A DNA stretch of 16,674 nt from Actinomycetota bacterium (GCA_016783995.1 JADHVN010000019.1:1-16674), one strand, 5' to 3'; numbered from the stretch's first letter, positions 1 through 9,409 are shown. The notes: generated by a model not told the origin, from the sequence alone. Made by a program: numbers and translations.

Positions 1-1
1 A

Positions 2-1186
2 GCAATCTGTGTTACAGGACTGATAGTTCAGGATACACCGACATATTTTACTGACTTAGGTAAAATTGTAATACTTATCCTAATTCAGATTGGTGGACTG
101 GGAATCATGACCGTCGGCTCCATTTTTGGATTAATTCTTGGAAGAAAAATACAAATTAGAGACAAATTTTATATCAATACCAGTTTCGGCTCAAAACAGC
201 CGTTTAGCGCAGCCAAATTCTTCATGGTAATAGCAGGAACTACATTTACCATAGAATTCATTGCATTCATTATTATGTCGGCTATTTTTCATTTTAAGCA
301 TCTTTATTCTATAAAAACATCGATGACTTTTAGTTTATTCCATACCGTAAGCGCCTTTAATAATGCTGGCTTCTCTCTATTTTCAACCAGCCTTGAGAGT
401 TTTGCCTCTGATTTTCCTCTGAATTTAGTATTTATGACCTTAATTGTGCTTGGAGGAATCGGTTTTCCTGTAATTTCCGAGATTATTACTTTCAGGAGAA
501 TAAAACATTTTTCCCTGCATGCAAAAGTGGTTATGATTGCAACTGCAAGCTTGATAGCAGCAGGGGCAGTTATTTTTTTCCTTCTCGAGTTTAAAAATCC
601 TGAATCTATTGCAAATAGGACTCTATCAACTAAAATTTTAGCCAGCTTCTTTCAGTCAGTTACAGCACGAACAGCTGGTTTTAACACTATGAACATTGGA
701 AGGTTAAACCCTGCTACTGTTTTCTTCCTAACCCTTCTAATGTTCATAGGAGCATCACCAGGAGGAACAGGAGGCGGCATAAAAACTACCACTTTCGTTG
801 CTGTGACTGCAGGTGGTTTGAGCTCCATTAGAGGAAGAGGTGAAGTCACATTACTTAAAAGAAAACTGCCCTCAAGTTTAATATACAGGGCTTTAACCCT
901 GACTATTGCCGCAACTGCATTAATTATAATCTCAACAATCGGAATACTGGTATTCGAGAGATACTCTTTACATTTACAAGAAGTTTTATTTGAAGTAGTA
1001 TCAGCATTTGGCACCGTAGGCTTAAGTACCGGAATTACACCAGCGCTATCCACACCAAGCAAGATAATATTGATACTTACTATGTATATTGGTAGAATTG
1101 GTCTCAGCACTTTATCTGTTGCTATTGCAATAAGAGGTATTATTTATAAAATGACTTATCCTGAAGAAACAATAACAATCGGATAG
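2..1186 (+). CDS. ktrB: KtrB/TrkH-type potassium uptake channel subunit (5' end outside window)
   Basis: Membrane pore subunit for K+ (or Na+-coupled K+) uptake. The reading frame is open from base 2, so the gene starts before the window; 394 residues are visible and the methionine codon at 107 is internal. All four filter motifs of the Trk/Ktr/HKT superfamily are present: CVTGL (bases 8-22), FNNAGFS, TARTAGFN and FGTVGLS. The glycine-rich gating-loop motif PGGTGGGIKTTT sits at about bases 757-792, as in KtrB. Several hydrophobic spans separate these motifs. The next gene encodes a short, single-domain KtrA, which favours KtrB over the longer TrkH. The two genes are only 5 bases apart and are surely co-transcribed. 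The exact cation coupling cannot be told from sequence. Confidence 0.95.
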   Translation, partial: AICVTGLIVQDTPTYFTDLGKIVILILIQIGGLGIMTVGSIFGLILGRKIQIRDKFYINTSFGSKQPFSAAKFFMVIAGTTFTIEFIAFIIMSAIFHFKHLYSIKTSMTFSLFHTVSAFNNAGFSLFSTSLESFASDFPLNLVFMTLIVLGGIGFPVISEIITFRRIKHFSLHAKVVMIATASLIAAGAVIFFLLEFKNPESIANRTLSTKILASFFQSVTARTAGFNTMNIGRLNPATVFFLTLLMFIGASPGGTGGGIKTTTFVAVTAGGLSSIRGRGEVTLLKRKLPSSLIYRALTLTIAATALIIISTIGILVFERYSLHLQEVLFEVVSAFGTVGLSTGITPALSTPSKIILILTMYIGRIGLSTLSVAIAIRGIIYKMTYPEETITIG

Positions 1187-1191
1187 GAAAC

Positions 1192-1854
1192 ATGAAAAAA
1201 CAATTTTTAGTAATAGGATTGGGAAGATTTGGAGCAAGTGTTGCCAGTACATTAACAGAAGCTGGCCACAGCGTGGTAGGCATAGATCAGTCTGAAGACC
1301 GGATTCAAAGAATCTCTGAAGAAATAACAGATGCAATAAAATGCGATGCAACAGATGCAGACATATTGGAATCTATGGGTATCTCTGATTATGAAGCAGT
1401 TATTGTATGCATCGGAGAAAAATACATCCAAAACTCAATACTGGTAACCCTGCTTCTTAAAGAAAAAGGCGCAAAAAAGATAATTGCTAAGGCAGGTACC
1501 AAAACACAGGGAAGGGTGCTTTCAAAGGTTGGTGCAGATATCATAGTATATCCCGAAAAAGATATGGGAGAAAGAGTCGCAAGAAGCCTGGTAAGTTCCA
1601 ATATTATAGATTTCCTGAAGGTCAGTCCGGACATAAGTATTATCGAAATACCTGCACCTGAAACGATAGTTGGAAGGAACTTAATCGAATTAAATTTAAG
1701 ACACAAATACGGGGTAACCATAATAAGTATAAAGAATAGTAAAAACGAAATTATGGCTCCTCCTGATGTCAACTATAAATTCCAGAAAGATGATGTCCTG
1801 ACATTAATTGGAGAGAACAAACTGTTAAGAAAACTCCGGTTCACAGAAGATTAA
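1192..1854 (+). CDS. ktrA: KtrA/TrkA-type RCK regulatory subunit of potassium uptake
   Basis: Cytoplasmic gating subunit that forms a ring under the KtrB pore and responds to bound nucleotide. Its 220 residues match the usual length of KtrA (one RCK unit), about half that of E. coli TrkA. The N-terminal Rossmann domain has GLGRFG (residues 9-14) and an acidic residue at the end of the second strand (D32 in GIDQSED), typical of NAD(H)/ATP-binding RCK_N domains. An RCK_C domain follows from about residue 136 to the end. The start lies 5 bases after the ktrB stop. The sequence GGATAGGA (1181-1188) overlaps the ktrB stop codon and can serve as the ribosome binding site. Which nucleotide it binds is inferred from the family. 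Confidence 0.95.
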   Translation: MKKQFLVIGLGRFGASVASTLTEAGHSVVGIDQSEDRIQRISEEITDAIKCDATDADILESMGISDYEAVIVCIGEKYIQNSILVTLLLKEKGAKKIIAKAGTKTQGRVLSKVGADIIVYPEKDMGERVARSLVSSNIIDFLKVSPDISIIEIPAPETIVGRNLIELNLRHKYGVTIISIKNSKNEIMAPPDVNYKFQKDDVLTLIGENKLLRKLRFTED

Positions 1855-1866
1855 GCTGTGTGAACC
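1838..1866. terminator. Inverted repeat between convergent ktrA and pyk; possible bidirectional terminator
   Basis: GGTTCACA (1838-1845) and TGTGAACC (1859-1866) form a perfect 8-bp stem with a 13-base loop; a bulged pairing of CAG with CTG can extend it. It spans the ktrA stop codon and lies in the 38-base gap between two converging genes, the usual place for a shared terminator. In the minus direction the stem is followed by GGAG and then TTTTCTT, a weak U-tract. In the plus direction there is no T-run. The inverted repeat is certain; its role as terminator is inferred. Confidence 0.4.
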
Positions 1867-1892
1867 TTCCCAGGTATCGTCCCAGATATAAC

Positions 1893-3344
1893 TTATTCCA
1901 CCTCTTTTACATCTATAAGATTGGTGCTGCCCGGTTTATTTACTAAAACTCCTGCAGTAATAACCACTATATCGCCTGTATTTATATATTTAAGTTTTTT
2001 TGAAACATTTATAGACTCATCAATCATCATATCAATATTTTTTGTAAACTTTGTCTTTGCAGGAACAACACCCCAGCTTATCATCAACTGTCTGACTACC
2101 CACCAGTTGGGGCTGACGCCAATTATCATACTCCTGGGCCTGTTTTTGGAAACCTGCCTGGCTGTGTGTCCGGATTCGGTCGAAGAAATAATAGCTTTTG
2201 CATTTAGCATATTGGCAATTTCACAAGAAGCAAAGCTTATGGCTTCCGTAATAGTATTACGGTCAATCTTTAATTTTTTTCTCATTATAGTATTATTCCT
2301 TAAAATGGTATCGTAATCCAGAGAAGCTTCGGTTTTATTTATTATTTTAACCATCATTTTTAAGGATTCCAGTGGATACTTACCGACCGCAGTTTCCCCG
2401 GAAAGCATAACCGAATCCGAACCATCTATAATTGCATTCGCCACATCACTTACTTCGGCTCTTGTAGGCCTGGGATTTCTCATCATGGAATCCAGCATTT
2501 GTGTAGCAGTAATTACAGGCTTACCCAGCATATTAGCTTTTTTTATAATCCTTTTCTGGATATCGGGGATTTCTTCCGGATTCATTTCAATTCCCAGATC
2601 ACCTCTGGCTACCATAACAGCGTCAGCTGAATTTAAAATACTGTCAAAATTATCGACTGCTTCATTTTTTTCAATCTTTGCAATAACCATTGCATGACTT
2701 TTCTTACCGCTTATTACTCTTTTGATTTTTTCTATATCATAAGAATTTCTTACAAAAGATTGGGCTATGAAGTCTACTTCCAGTTTTAAACCAAGATTTA
2801 AAAATTCCAGATCCTTTCTGGTAACCGAATCCACACTTATAGGTACACCCGGAATATTGATTCCCTTATTGGAGTTCAGCAGTCCCCCGGTTATAACTTC
2901 GCAAACAGCTGACTTTTTGGGTATATTAATATCCAGTACTTTGCACTCAATCAAACCATCATCGATAAAAATACGGCTGCCCTTTTTAATATCTTCTATA
3001 AATTTATCATAAGTAACCTTAATTATATTATTTATACCGGAGTGACCATAATCATAATTATTGGCTACAGTAAAAATAACTTTTTGTTTTCTTTCCAGTC
3101 TTATCTTATTTTTTAAATCACTGACCCTGATTTTAGGGCCCTGCAAGTCCAATATTATTGCTGTGTTTCTTTTAAATTCCTGTGAAACCCTTCTGATTTT
3201 TTCCACTATTTCCATAACCTCTTCGGAGTCACAGTGGGAAGTATTTATTCGGGCTATGTCCATCCCGCCAGTTATTAGCCCTCTTAAAATATTTTCTTCT
3301 TTACTCGCAGGTCCAACAGTACAAATTATTTTGGTCTTTCTCAT
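1893..3344 (-). CDS. pyk: Pyruvate kinase
   Basis: Converts phosphoenolpyruvate and ADP to pyruvate and ATP, the last step of glycolysis. With the start at 3344 the protein has 483 residues, normal for a bacterial enzyme, and begins MRKTKIICTVGPAS, the canonical N-terminus. Active-site landmarks are ARINTSH (31-37; R32, N34, S36, H37), LDLQGPKIR (65-73), the catalytic lysine region IAKIE (K223), VARGDLGIEM (with D249), TATQML (279-284) and SVMLSGETAVG (311-321). A C-terminal regulatory domain follows; there is no extra PEP-utilizer-like domain of the Bacillus type. A longer start at 3371 is possible, but 3344 gives the classical N-terminus and an ATGA overlap with the mazG stop, so translational coupling is likely. 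Slight oddities are T and C at the positions of the usual F and G in the R-x-N-F-S-H-G motif. Confidence 0.96.
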   Translation of the reverse strand: MRKTKIICTVGPASKEENILRGLITGGMDIARINTSHCDSEEVMEIVEKIRRVSQEFKRNTAIILDLQGPKIRVSDLKNKIRLERKQKVIFTVANNYDYGHSGINNIIKVTYDKFIEDIKKGSRIFIDDGLIECKVLDINIPKKSAVCEVITGGLLNSNKGINIPGVPISVDSVTRKDLEFLNLGLKLEVDFIAQSFVRNSYDIEKIKRVISGKKSHAMVIAKIEKNEAVDNFDSILNSADAVMVARGDLGIEMNPEEIPDIQKRIIKKANMLGKPVITATQMLDSMMRNPRPTRAEVSDVANAIIDGSDSVMLSGETAVGKYPLESLKMMVKIINKTEASLDYDTILRNNTIMRKKLKIDRNTITEAISFASCEIANMLNAKAIISSTESGHTARQVSKNRPRSMIIGVSPNWWVVRQLMISWGVVPAKTKFTKNIDMMIDESINVSKKLKYINTGDIVVITAGVLVNKPGSTNLIDVKEVE

Positions 3345-4180
3345 GGCAGCTCTCTTTTTGCAATTTCCCATAATTTGTCTTTTTCTTTCAGCGGCAGTTT
3401 TTTAAAATCCAAATTATTTTCATCAGCATATTTCTCCATAAAATTAAATCTTCTTACAAATTTTTTACTTACTTCATATAGGCTTTCTTCACAATCTACG
3501 CCTAAATGCCTGCTGAAATTTATTATACTAAAAAGGACGTCTCCAATTTCGTTAAATACCTGGCTTTTTCTGCCTTCCCTTACTTCTTTTTCAAGTTCAG
3601 TCAGCTCTTCTTTTATTTTGTCAAATATATCAATTGCCTTATTCCAGTCAAAACCCAATCTCGAAGCTCTATTTTGAATTTCAGAAGCATAATGGAGAGA
3701 CGGTAGGGACCTTGGGATTCCTCTAAAAATTGAATCAGGTTTTTTAAATTTCTCTTTTCTTTCTTTTTTCTTGATATCCTCCCAGTTTGCCAATATCTCA
3801 TCACTACTGTTTAAAGTCATTCCCTGAAAAACGTGAGGATGCCTTCTTATCAACTTCTTTATAATGCTTCGCAGTACTTCACTTATATTAAACTTTTTAT
3901 TTTCAGCTGCAATCTGGCTGTGAAAAACTATTTGAAGCATCAGGTCACCTAATTCTTCTTTAAGTCCCTTATAATCATCATTCTCAATACTTTCAACAGC
4001 CTCATAAGTTTCCTCTATCAGATTTCTTTTAATCGTTTTATGATTTTGTTCCCTGTCCCACATACATCCTTCAGGAGATCTGAGTTTTTTCATTATATCT
4101 ACCAAAATAGCAAATAGTTTGCTGCTGTCATTGATTTTGTCTATATTTTCAAGATCACTGCCGTTCAACTTGAATTTCAT
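3341..4180 (-). CDS. mazG: MazG nucleoside triphosphate pyrophosphohydrolase
   Basis: Hydrolyses (d)NTPs to the monophosphate and pyrophosphate, a house-cleaning enzyme for aberrant nucleotides. The protein has 279 residues, typical of the two-domain bacterial MazG. Domain 1 has CMWDREQNHKTI (39-50), the EExxE metal motif (E56, E57, E60) and EELGD (75-79). A linker leads to domain 2 with GFDW (176-179), EELTE (191-195) and EIGD (211-214). The common CPWD motif reads CMWD here. The start ATG overlaps the stop of the upstream PrsA-like gene (ATGA), and its own stop overlaps the pyk start in the same way. The N-terminus carries about 20 residues before the conserved domain. In Firmicutes mazG also lies downstream of mfd, which supports the call. 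Confidence 0.95.
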   Translation of the reverse strand: MKFKLNGSDLENIDKINDSSKLFAILVDIMKKLRSPEGCMWDREQNHKTIKRNLIEETYEAVESIENDDYKGLKEELGDLMLQIVFHSQIAAENKKFNISEVLRSIIKKLIRRHPHVFQGMTLNSSDEILANWEDIKKKERKEKFKKPDSIFRGIPRSLPSLHYASEIQNRASRLGFDWNKAIDIFDKIKEELTELEKEVREGRKSQVFNEIGDVLFSIINFSRHLGVDCEESLYEVSKKFVRRFNFMEKYADENNLDFKKLPLKEKDKLWEIAKRELP

Positions 4181-5220
4181 TCGCTTTCCTCTTCGGTTTC
4201 GATATCGGTGTTATCTTCGGTTCCAGTATCGGTACTATTCAATGTTCCTTCCACATCTGTAAAATATTCAATATTAACCTCTTCTATTAGTGAAAAAATA
4301 AAATCCTCCCATTTTTCCGCCTTATGTAAATTCAACAGGTATGTGTTTATGGATTCTTCAACTTCATCAAATTTCTGGATATATTCTTCCTCACGGTCAG
4401 TAGCCTTTATAATATGAAATCCATATTCAGTTTCAACAATCTCACTTACTTCCCCCACATCCAGAGAGAACAATGCTTTATCAAATTCTTCAACCATCTG
4501 ACCTTTACTTATATAACCTAAATCTCCACCATTCTCACCGCTTGTTCCGTCATCTGAATATTGCCTGGCCAGATCTTCAAAATCTCCGCCATCATTTAAT
4601 TTATCCTCCACCATTTTTATTTTTTCTAGAGCTTCCTCTCTTCCCTCCTGGGTTTCTTCGGAGTTATCCTCTTTCCACGGAAACATAACCAGAATATGGC
4701 TTGCTTTAACCCTGGCTGGAACTAAAAATAATGTATTTTTATTATCTTCATAATATTGTTTTACTGCCTCTTCAGTTACAATAACATCTGCAGTGACTTT
4801 GTTATAAATCTTACTACTTAATAATTGACTCCTGAGCACACCTTCCAGAAATCTTTTATTTATACCCTTTTCTTTCAAATCTTTTTCAAAATCTTTTTCT
4901 GAAGAATAAGTATCCATTAATAATTTTACCTGCTCATTAACTTCTTCATCAGTTACAGTTATGTTATTTTCTTCCGCATATTTTTCAAGCAATTTTATTA
5001 TAATAAGTGAATCAATTATATCTGCTTCCAACGCGTTTAATTTTTCTTCATCTGAAGTTATTTCCCCACTTGTATCCTGACTTTTTATAGAATTCATATA
5101 AGCATCTACTTCTTTTTGCTTTATTTCTATTCCATCCACTTTGGCTACCGTCTTACTGCAGCCAGCAAACAAAAAAACAAAAATCAATAGCATAATTACG
5201 CAGATAATAACTCTTTTCAA
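4177..5220 (-). CDS. prsA: PrsA/SurA-like peptidyl-prolyl cis-trans isomerase lipoprotein (parvulin type)
   Basis: Extracytoplasmic folding factor that helps secreted proteins fold and isomerises proline peptide bonds. The 347-residue protein starts with a lipoprotein signal: KR, a hydrophobic stretch to residue 20, then LFAGC with the lipidated Cys21 (F at -3 is slightly unusual). A SurA/PrsA-like N-terminal helical region follows to about residue 165. One parvulin (PpiC) domain lies at about 170-275, with VKASHILV, GGDFEDLARQYSDDG and GGDLGYISKGQMVEEFDKALF. The last 25 or so residues are very acidic and rich in Thr/Glu, probably disordered. The start codon is TTG, preceded by AAGG/GGTAGGGA at good spacing; the next Met lies inside the signal peptide. 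The gene lies 28 bases after mfd and overlaps mazG by 4. The same gene type follows mfd in many clostridia. The exact orthologue (PrsA or SurA) is a guess. Confidence 0.9.
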   Translation of the reverse strand: MKRVIICVIMLLIFVFLFAGCSKTVAKVDGIEIKQKEVDAYMNSIKSQDTSGEITSDEEKLNALEADIIDSLIIIKLLEKYAEENNITVTDEEVNEQVKLLMDTYSSEKDFEKDLKEKGINKRFLEGVLRSQLLSSKIYNKVTADVIVTEEAVKQYYEDNKNTLFLVPARVKASHILVMFPWKEDNSEETQEGREEALEKIKMVEDKLNDGGDFEDLARQYSDDGTSGENGGDLGYISKGQMVEEFDKALFSLDVGEVSEIVETEYGFHIIKATDREEEYIQKFDEVEESINTYLLNLHKAEKWEDFIFSLIEEVNIEYFTDVEGTLNSTDTGTEDNTDIETEEESE

Positions 5221-5248
5221 TCCCTACCTTCTTTCTTTTTATTGAATA

Positions 5249-8200
5249 TTATATGAAACTCATTATATCATTTAGGCTGCTTAAGACTAAATCTAAATCA
5301 ATATTTTTACTGACTTCTTTTATTATTATTTGTTTCGAAACCGGTTCGTATGACAGAACCTTATTCTTTCTATTCATTTCTCTGGCCCTGCTCTGAGACA
5401 TATCCACTTTTTTCAAGTAAATTCCCTTCTCACGGGAGAAAATAAATTTCTCTATCCTGGCTTTTTTAAGTAAATATTTTATTTTCGCTATATTTACAAG
5501 ATTAGCTACCACCAGTGGCGCTTTTTTATATCGCAAGTTCATGTTCTTCCTGACCTTGTCTATTTCACTAAGACTTTTTGCATTTCCCAATACCTTATAA
5601 ATATTAACTCTGTCTCTTTCACTTTCAATATAACTTTTTGGGATATAGGCACTTACTGGCAGATCAATTTGAACATTAATATCCTCTTCAATCTTTTTAC
5701 CTTTAAGTTTTTCAATCTCTTCTTTTACTATCTGACAGTACATATCAAAACCCACACTATTTATGTGACCGTGCTGCCTTGGACCCAATATTTCCCCTGC
5801 TCCTCTTATTTCCAGGTCTCTCATTGCTATATTGTATCCTGAACCAAGGTCGGTATATTCTTTCAAAGTCTTAAGCCTTTGAAACGCAGGAAGACTTAGA
5901 TTTTCCCTGCCAGGATAGAATAAATAAGAATAAGCTCTCTCAGAAGACCTACCTACCCTGCCCCTCAATTGATACAGCTGAGATAATCCAAACAGATGTG
6001 AATTTTCAACTATTAATGTATTTACATTTCCAATATCCATTCCGGATTCTATTATTGAAGTGGTCAGCAGTATATCGTATTTTTTATTTATAAAATCACT
6101 CATTATTTTTTCTATCCTGCTGCCATCCATTTGACCATGAGTCAGGGCAACTCTTGCTTCGGGAACTAATTGCTGCAGCTGGATTTTCTTATTTTCTATT
6201 CCAGATATTCTATTGTATACATAATATACCTGCCCTGCCCTGATCAATTCCCTTTCTATAGCTCTTCTTACAACCTGATAGTCAATCTCACCCACAAAAG
6301 TTTCTATTGGGTTCCTACCCTCCGGATGAGTTTCAATTAATACAATATCCCTGACTCCTGTAAGAGACATATACAGTGTCCTGGGAATAGGTGTGGCGCT
6401 TAAGGTTAGTACATCTACTTCAGTTTTTAACAACTTTATCTTCTCCTTGCTTCCGACTCCAAATTTCTGTTCTTCATCTACAATTATAAGACCCAGGTCT
6501 TTAGGCCTTATATCTTCCTGGAGGATACGATGTGTTCCAATTATCATATCTATTTTGCCATCATTAAAATCTTTCACTATGTCCTTTTGTTTTTTTCTTG
6601 CTCTAAATCTGCTTAAGACTTCTAAAATGACAGGGTAGTTTTTATACCGCTCGCTGAAGGTCTGGTAATGCTGATCAGCAAGAATCGTGGTCGGGACCAG
6701 CATCAGAACCTGTTTCCCATTTTCTATTACCTTAAAAGCTGCCCTTACAGCAACCTCGGTTTTCCCGAATCCTACATCTCCAATTACCAGAGTATCCATT
6801 GGTTTAGGTTTGCGCATTGCATTCTTTACATAATTTATGGCTTTAATTTGATCAGGGGTTTCCTTAAACGGAAATAAATCTTCTATCTCCTTTTGCCAGG
6901 GGCTATCAGCGGGAAATGCATAACCACTGGTGGAATCTCTCTCAGCATATAATTTAGCAAGGTCAATAGTAAACTTATAGACAGATCTCCTGACCCTTCT
7001 TTTAAGACTATCCCACTGTTTAGAATTAAGAGGCGTTACTACCGGTTTTTTTGCCCCAATATATTTACTGATGCGGTCAGCCTGCCAGGTTGGAACATAT
7101 AACTTATCATTATTTGCATATTCTATAAAAAAATATTCTCTTTTATAACCACCAATCTGCTTTGAGATAATATCAATATATTTTCCAATACCATGGTTTT
7201 TATGAACTATATATTCCCCGGGCTTAAAATACTCAAACTCACTACCCGTAGAAATCTTTTTTTCAGAGATCTGATACTGCATTTGGTCATAAATATCCAG
7301 TTCCCCATATAATGAAATATCTCTGGACTGGTAACCCCTGTATAATCGGACGCCTGAGATACTGGCAACACCCGGTTCTAGTAAATTATATTTAACTTCA
7401 ACTCCGGTTCTTAAATAGTTATAGGATATGGAACTGCCTAAAAATAATTCTTCTATCTTCTTTCTTCTTTTACTTCCATCAATAGAAATAATAACCTTCT
7501 TGCCGCTTTTTAAATCTTTTTTTATATTCCTTATAAAAACAATGGAATTTCCAAAACTTTTTTTCTGCCTGGTTATTTTATGCAGATTAAATTCACTTTT
7601 ACTGGTGGTTTGTTCTTTGGTGGAAACTATATTTAATTTTAAATAAAAATCCTCTTTTTCCAGAAAATCTTTTTTCACCAGATAAGAACTCGCAATTTCT
7701 TTGCTTGCAGTTGCCAGAATATCTTTATCTCTATCAAACACCTTATGAAGAATATCAATATCGCTTCTTATTTTCAGATAAATTTCTATTGGATCACAAA
7801 ATATGACTGCAAGTTTTGGAATATTCTTCTTTAGCAAATCAATAAAAGAGACCATCTTTTCAGGTAGTTTTATGCTGCCTGTCTCTTTTATCTTCCAGGG
7901 ATTTGTATTTGGAAAAATAGAGATTTTATCCAATTTCTTTATTAGTTTCTGGCTTGAAATATCATAAAAAAATATTTTTTCTACTTCATCTCCAAGAAAA
8001 TCAATCCTTGCAGGATTCTCGCCAGCTATATCAAAAATGTCAACGACTTCTCCTCTTATACTGAATTCTCCCCTATCATAAACCCTATGCACCCTCTCGT
8101 AACCGCTGTTAGTAAATTTGGATATCAACTGGTCCCTATCATATTCACCGCCAGCCAATATTTTTATACTTTCCAGTCTATCTACTCTGGATTCTGGCAT

Positions 8201-8671
8201 TAAATTTAGCAAAGAATTGCTGGTAGCAATAACAAAAAATGGACTGGTGGAACTATTAATATTCGATAAGTTTTTAACGATATTAAGCCTTCTTGTAAGG
8301 TTTTCTGCAGCAGTAATTTTATTTTTATAGAAAATGCTATTTCCAAGACTGGGGAAATTAAATATTTTAACCTCTGGAATAGTACAATTTATTTCCTTTT
8401 CCAGCTCACAAGCTCTCTCCAGGGTCGATGTAATTACCAGAACCGGTATATTAAAAGACTTTAAAAAAGCACTTATTATAAAAGGCCAGATATTCTCATC
8501 AGCAATCAAGGTATCAAGACTGACACCTTCACCTTTTTTATCTTCAGTATTCGCTCTTTCATATTTTTCTATAAACTGCTGCCACTGCTTTTCACTTGTA
8601 AAATTTTCTAAAAACATTGCCATCGCTAATATTTTAAAACCATTGTCAAGAATGATTATATAAGAAAACAA
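5249..8671 (-). CDS. mfd: Transcription-repair coupling factor Mfd
   Basis: ATP-dependent translocase that removes RNA polymerase stalled at DNA lesions and recruits UvrA. The 1140 residues match the family. The UvrB-like region (about 60-260) includes RVYDRGEFSIRGEVVDIF and the ARIDFLGDEVE motif. The RNA polymerase interaction domain starts near GEYIVHKNHGIGKY (485-498) and reaches about 545. The RecG-like motor has Walker A GDVGFGKT (631-638), the DEEQKFGV box (732-739), LSATPIPRTL (757-766), SIIESGMDI (872-880) and RGRVGR (903-908). The C-terminal domain begins around 960 with HINSVGFDMYCQIVKEEI. The chosen start is TTG at 8671, because AAAGGA lies 8 bases upstream of it. ATG codons at 8623 and 8617 have no ribosome binding site but cannot be excluded. 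A 175-base gap separates it from pth, with no clear feature in it. Confidence 0.97.
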   Translation of the reverse strand: MFSYIIILDNGFKILAMAMFLENFTSEKQWQQFIEKYERANTEDKKGEGVSLDTLIADENIWPFIISAFLKSFNIPVLVITSTLERACELEKEINCTIPEVKIFNFPSLGNSIFYKNKITAAENLTRRLNIVKNLSNINSSTSPFFVIATSNSLLNLMPESRVDRLESIKILAGGEYDRDQLISKFTNSGYERVHRVYDRGEFSIRGEVVDIFDIAGENPARIDFLGDEVEKIFFYDISSQKLIKKLDKISIFPNTNPWKIKETGSIKLPEKMVSFIDLLKKNIPKLAVIFCDPIEIYLKIRSDIDILHKVFDRDKDILATASKEIASSYLVKKDFLEKEDFYLKLNIVSTKEQTTSKSEFNLHKITRQKKSFGNSIVFIRNIKKDLKSGKKVIISIDGSKRRKKIEELFLGSSISYNYLRTGVEVKYNLLEPGVASISGVRLYRGYQSRDISLYGELDIYDQMQYQISEKKISTGSEFEYFKPGEYIVHKNHGIGKYIDIISKQIGGYKREYFFIEYANNDKLYVPTWQADRISKYIGAKKPVVTPLNSKQWDSLKRRVRRSVYKFTIDLAKLYAERDSTSGYAFPADSPWQKEIEDLFPFKETPDQIKAINYVKNAMRKPKPMDTLVIGDVGFGKTEVAVRAAFKVIENGKQVLMLVPTTILADQHYQTFSERYKNYPVILEVLSRFRARKKQKDIVKDFNDGKIDMIIGTHRILQEDIRPKDLGLIIVDEEQKFGVGSKEKIKLLKTEVDVLTLSATPIPRTLYMSLTGVRDIVLIETHPEGRNPIETFVGEIDYQVVRRAIERELIRAGQVYYVYNRISGIENKKIQLQQLVPEARVALTHGQMDGSRIEKIMSDFINKKYDILLTTSIIESGMDIGNVNTLIVENSHLFGLSQLYQLRGRVGRSSERAYSYLFYPGRENLSLPAFQRLKTLKEYTDLGSGYNIAMRDLEIRGAGEILGPRQHGHINSVGFDMYCQIVKEEIEKLKGKKIEEDINVQIDLPVSAYIPKSYIESERDRVNIYKVLGNAKSLSEIDKVRKNMNLRYKKAPLVVANLVNIAKIKYLLKKARIEKFIFSREKGIYLKKVDMSQSRAREMNRKNKVLSYEPVSKQIIIKEVSKNIDLDLVLSSLNDIMSFI

Positions 8672-8846
8672 TTAAAATATCCTTTCAGGGTGCAAGCATT
8701 AATTTTCTTCATAAATTCTGGACGAATAAAAAAATTAAAAAACTTTATAAGGAAAGATAGAGAATCAAAAGGATAAAAGGAAATCAAGCACAATTAATCA
8801 GAAGTGTAAAATAAAAACAAGGTAAAGGGCAAAAATACAGGCGTTT

Positions 8847-9404
8847 TTAGTTATATTTATTCATAGCATATTCAATACCCTCTGTCAGGTAATCCCTTAT
8901 GATATCTGTTGACCTCTGTACACCGATTTCAACTTCTTCTCTTTCTTTTTTACCAAACTCGTCAAGCACGTAATCTGCTGCATCCTGCCTGCCCGGGGGC
9001 CTCCCTACACCAAACCGGAGCCTGTCAAAATCATAGTTCCCCAGTTTATCTGCTATTGATTCCAGGCCTTTATGTCCGCCAGTATTGCCACCCGTCTTCA
9101 ATCTGATCTCTCCAAATCCAATATCAATATCATCATGGATCACAAGCATTGAATTAATTTGCTTACGTAAGAAATTGTAGCACATAGCAACTGCAGTACC
9201 ACTGCTATTCATATACGTTTGGGGCTTTAAAAGTATTAATTTCTTACCATCATATGAGGATTCAGTAACTAGGGAATTAAATTTCCGGTAACAGCTTTTT
9301 TTCTCAAGACTATCTGCAAACTTATCAATAATTTTGAAACCTATATTGTGTCTTGTAAATTCATAGTTTTTCCCGGGATTGCCAAGACCAATAATTAAAA
9401 TCAT
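8847..9404 (-). CDS. pth: Peptidyl-tRNA hydrolase
   Basis: Cleaves peptidyl-tRNA released from stalled ribosomes so that the tRNA can be reused. The 185 residues match the bacterial Pth1 family. Motifs: IIGLGNPGKNYEFTRHNIGF (4-23) with N9 and the catalytic H19, KPQTYMNSSG (60-69), VIHDDIDIGFG (88-98) with the catalytic-Asp equivalent D91, and GGNTGGHKGLESI (105-117). The Asn of the common GHNG motif is Lys here. GVGRPPGRQDAADYVLDEF near the C-terminus is also typical. It starts 5 bases after the rplY stop. The best upstream purine run, GGG, is about 13 bases away, so translation probably depends on read-in from rplY. The rplY-pth pair is widely conserved. Confidence 0.97.
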   Translation of the reverse strand: MILIIGLGNPGKNYEFTRHNIGFKIIDKFADSLEKKSCYRKFNSLVTESSYDGKKLILLKPQTYMNSSGTAVAMCYNFLRKQINSMLVIHDDIDIGFGEIRLKTGGNTGGHKGLESIADKLGNYDFDRLRFGVGRPPGRQDAADYVLDEFGKKEREEVEIGVQRSTDIIRDYLTEGIEYAMNKYN

Positions 9405-9409
9405 AATAA

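Noticed and set aside
652..1110. Long antisense open frames inside ktrB, ktrA and other genes
   Set aside because: They lie opposite well-supported genes, have no recognisable motifs and no translation signals.
3345..3371. Nine-codon upstream extension of pyruvate kinase
   Set aside because: The shorter start at 3344 gives the family's normal N-terminus and the ATGA overlap with mazG; the upstream ATG has no clear ribosome binding site.
8644..8649. Perfect TTGACA on the minus strand near the mfd start
   Set aside because: It lies inside the mfd frame and no -10 box follows at 16-18 bases.
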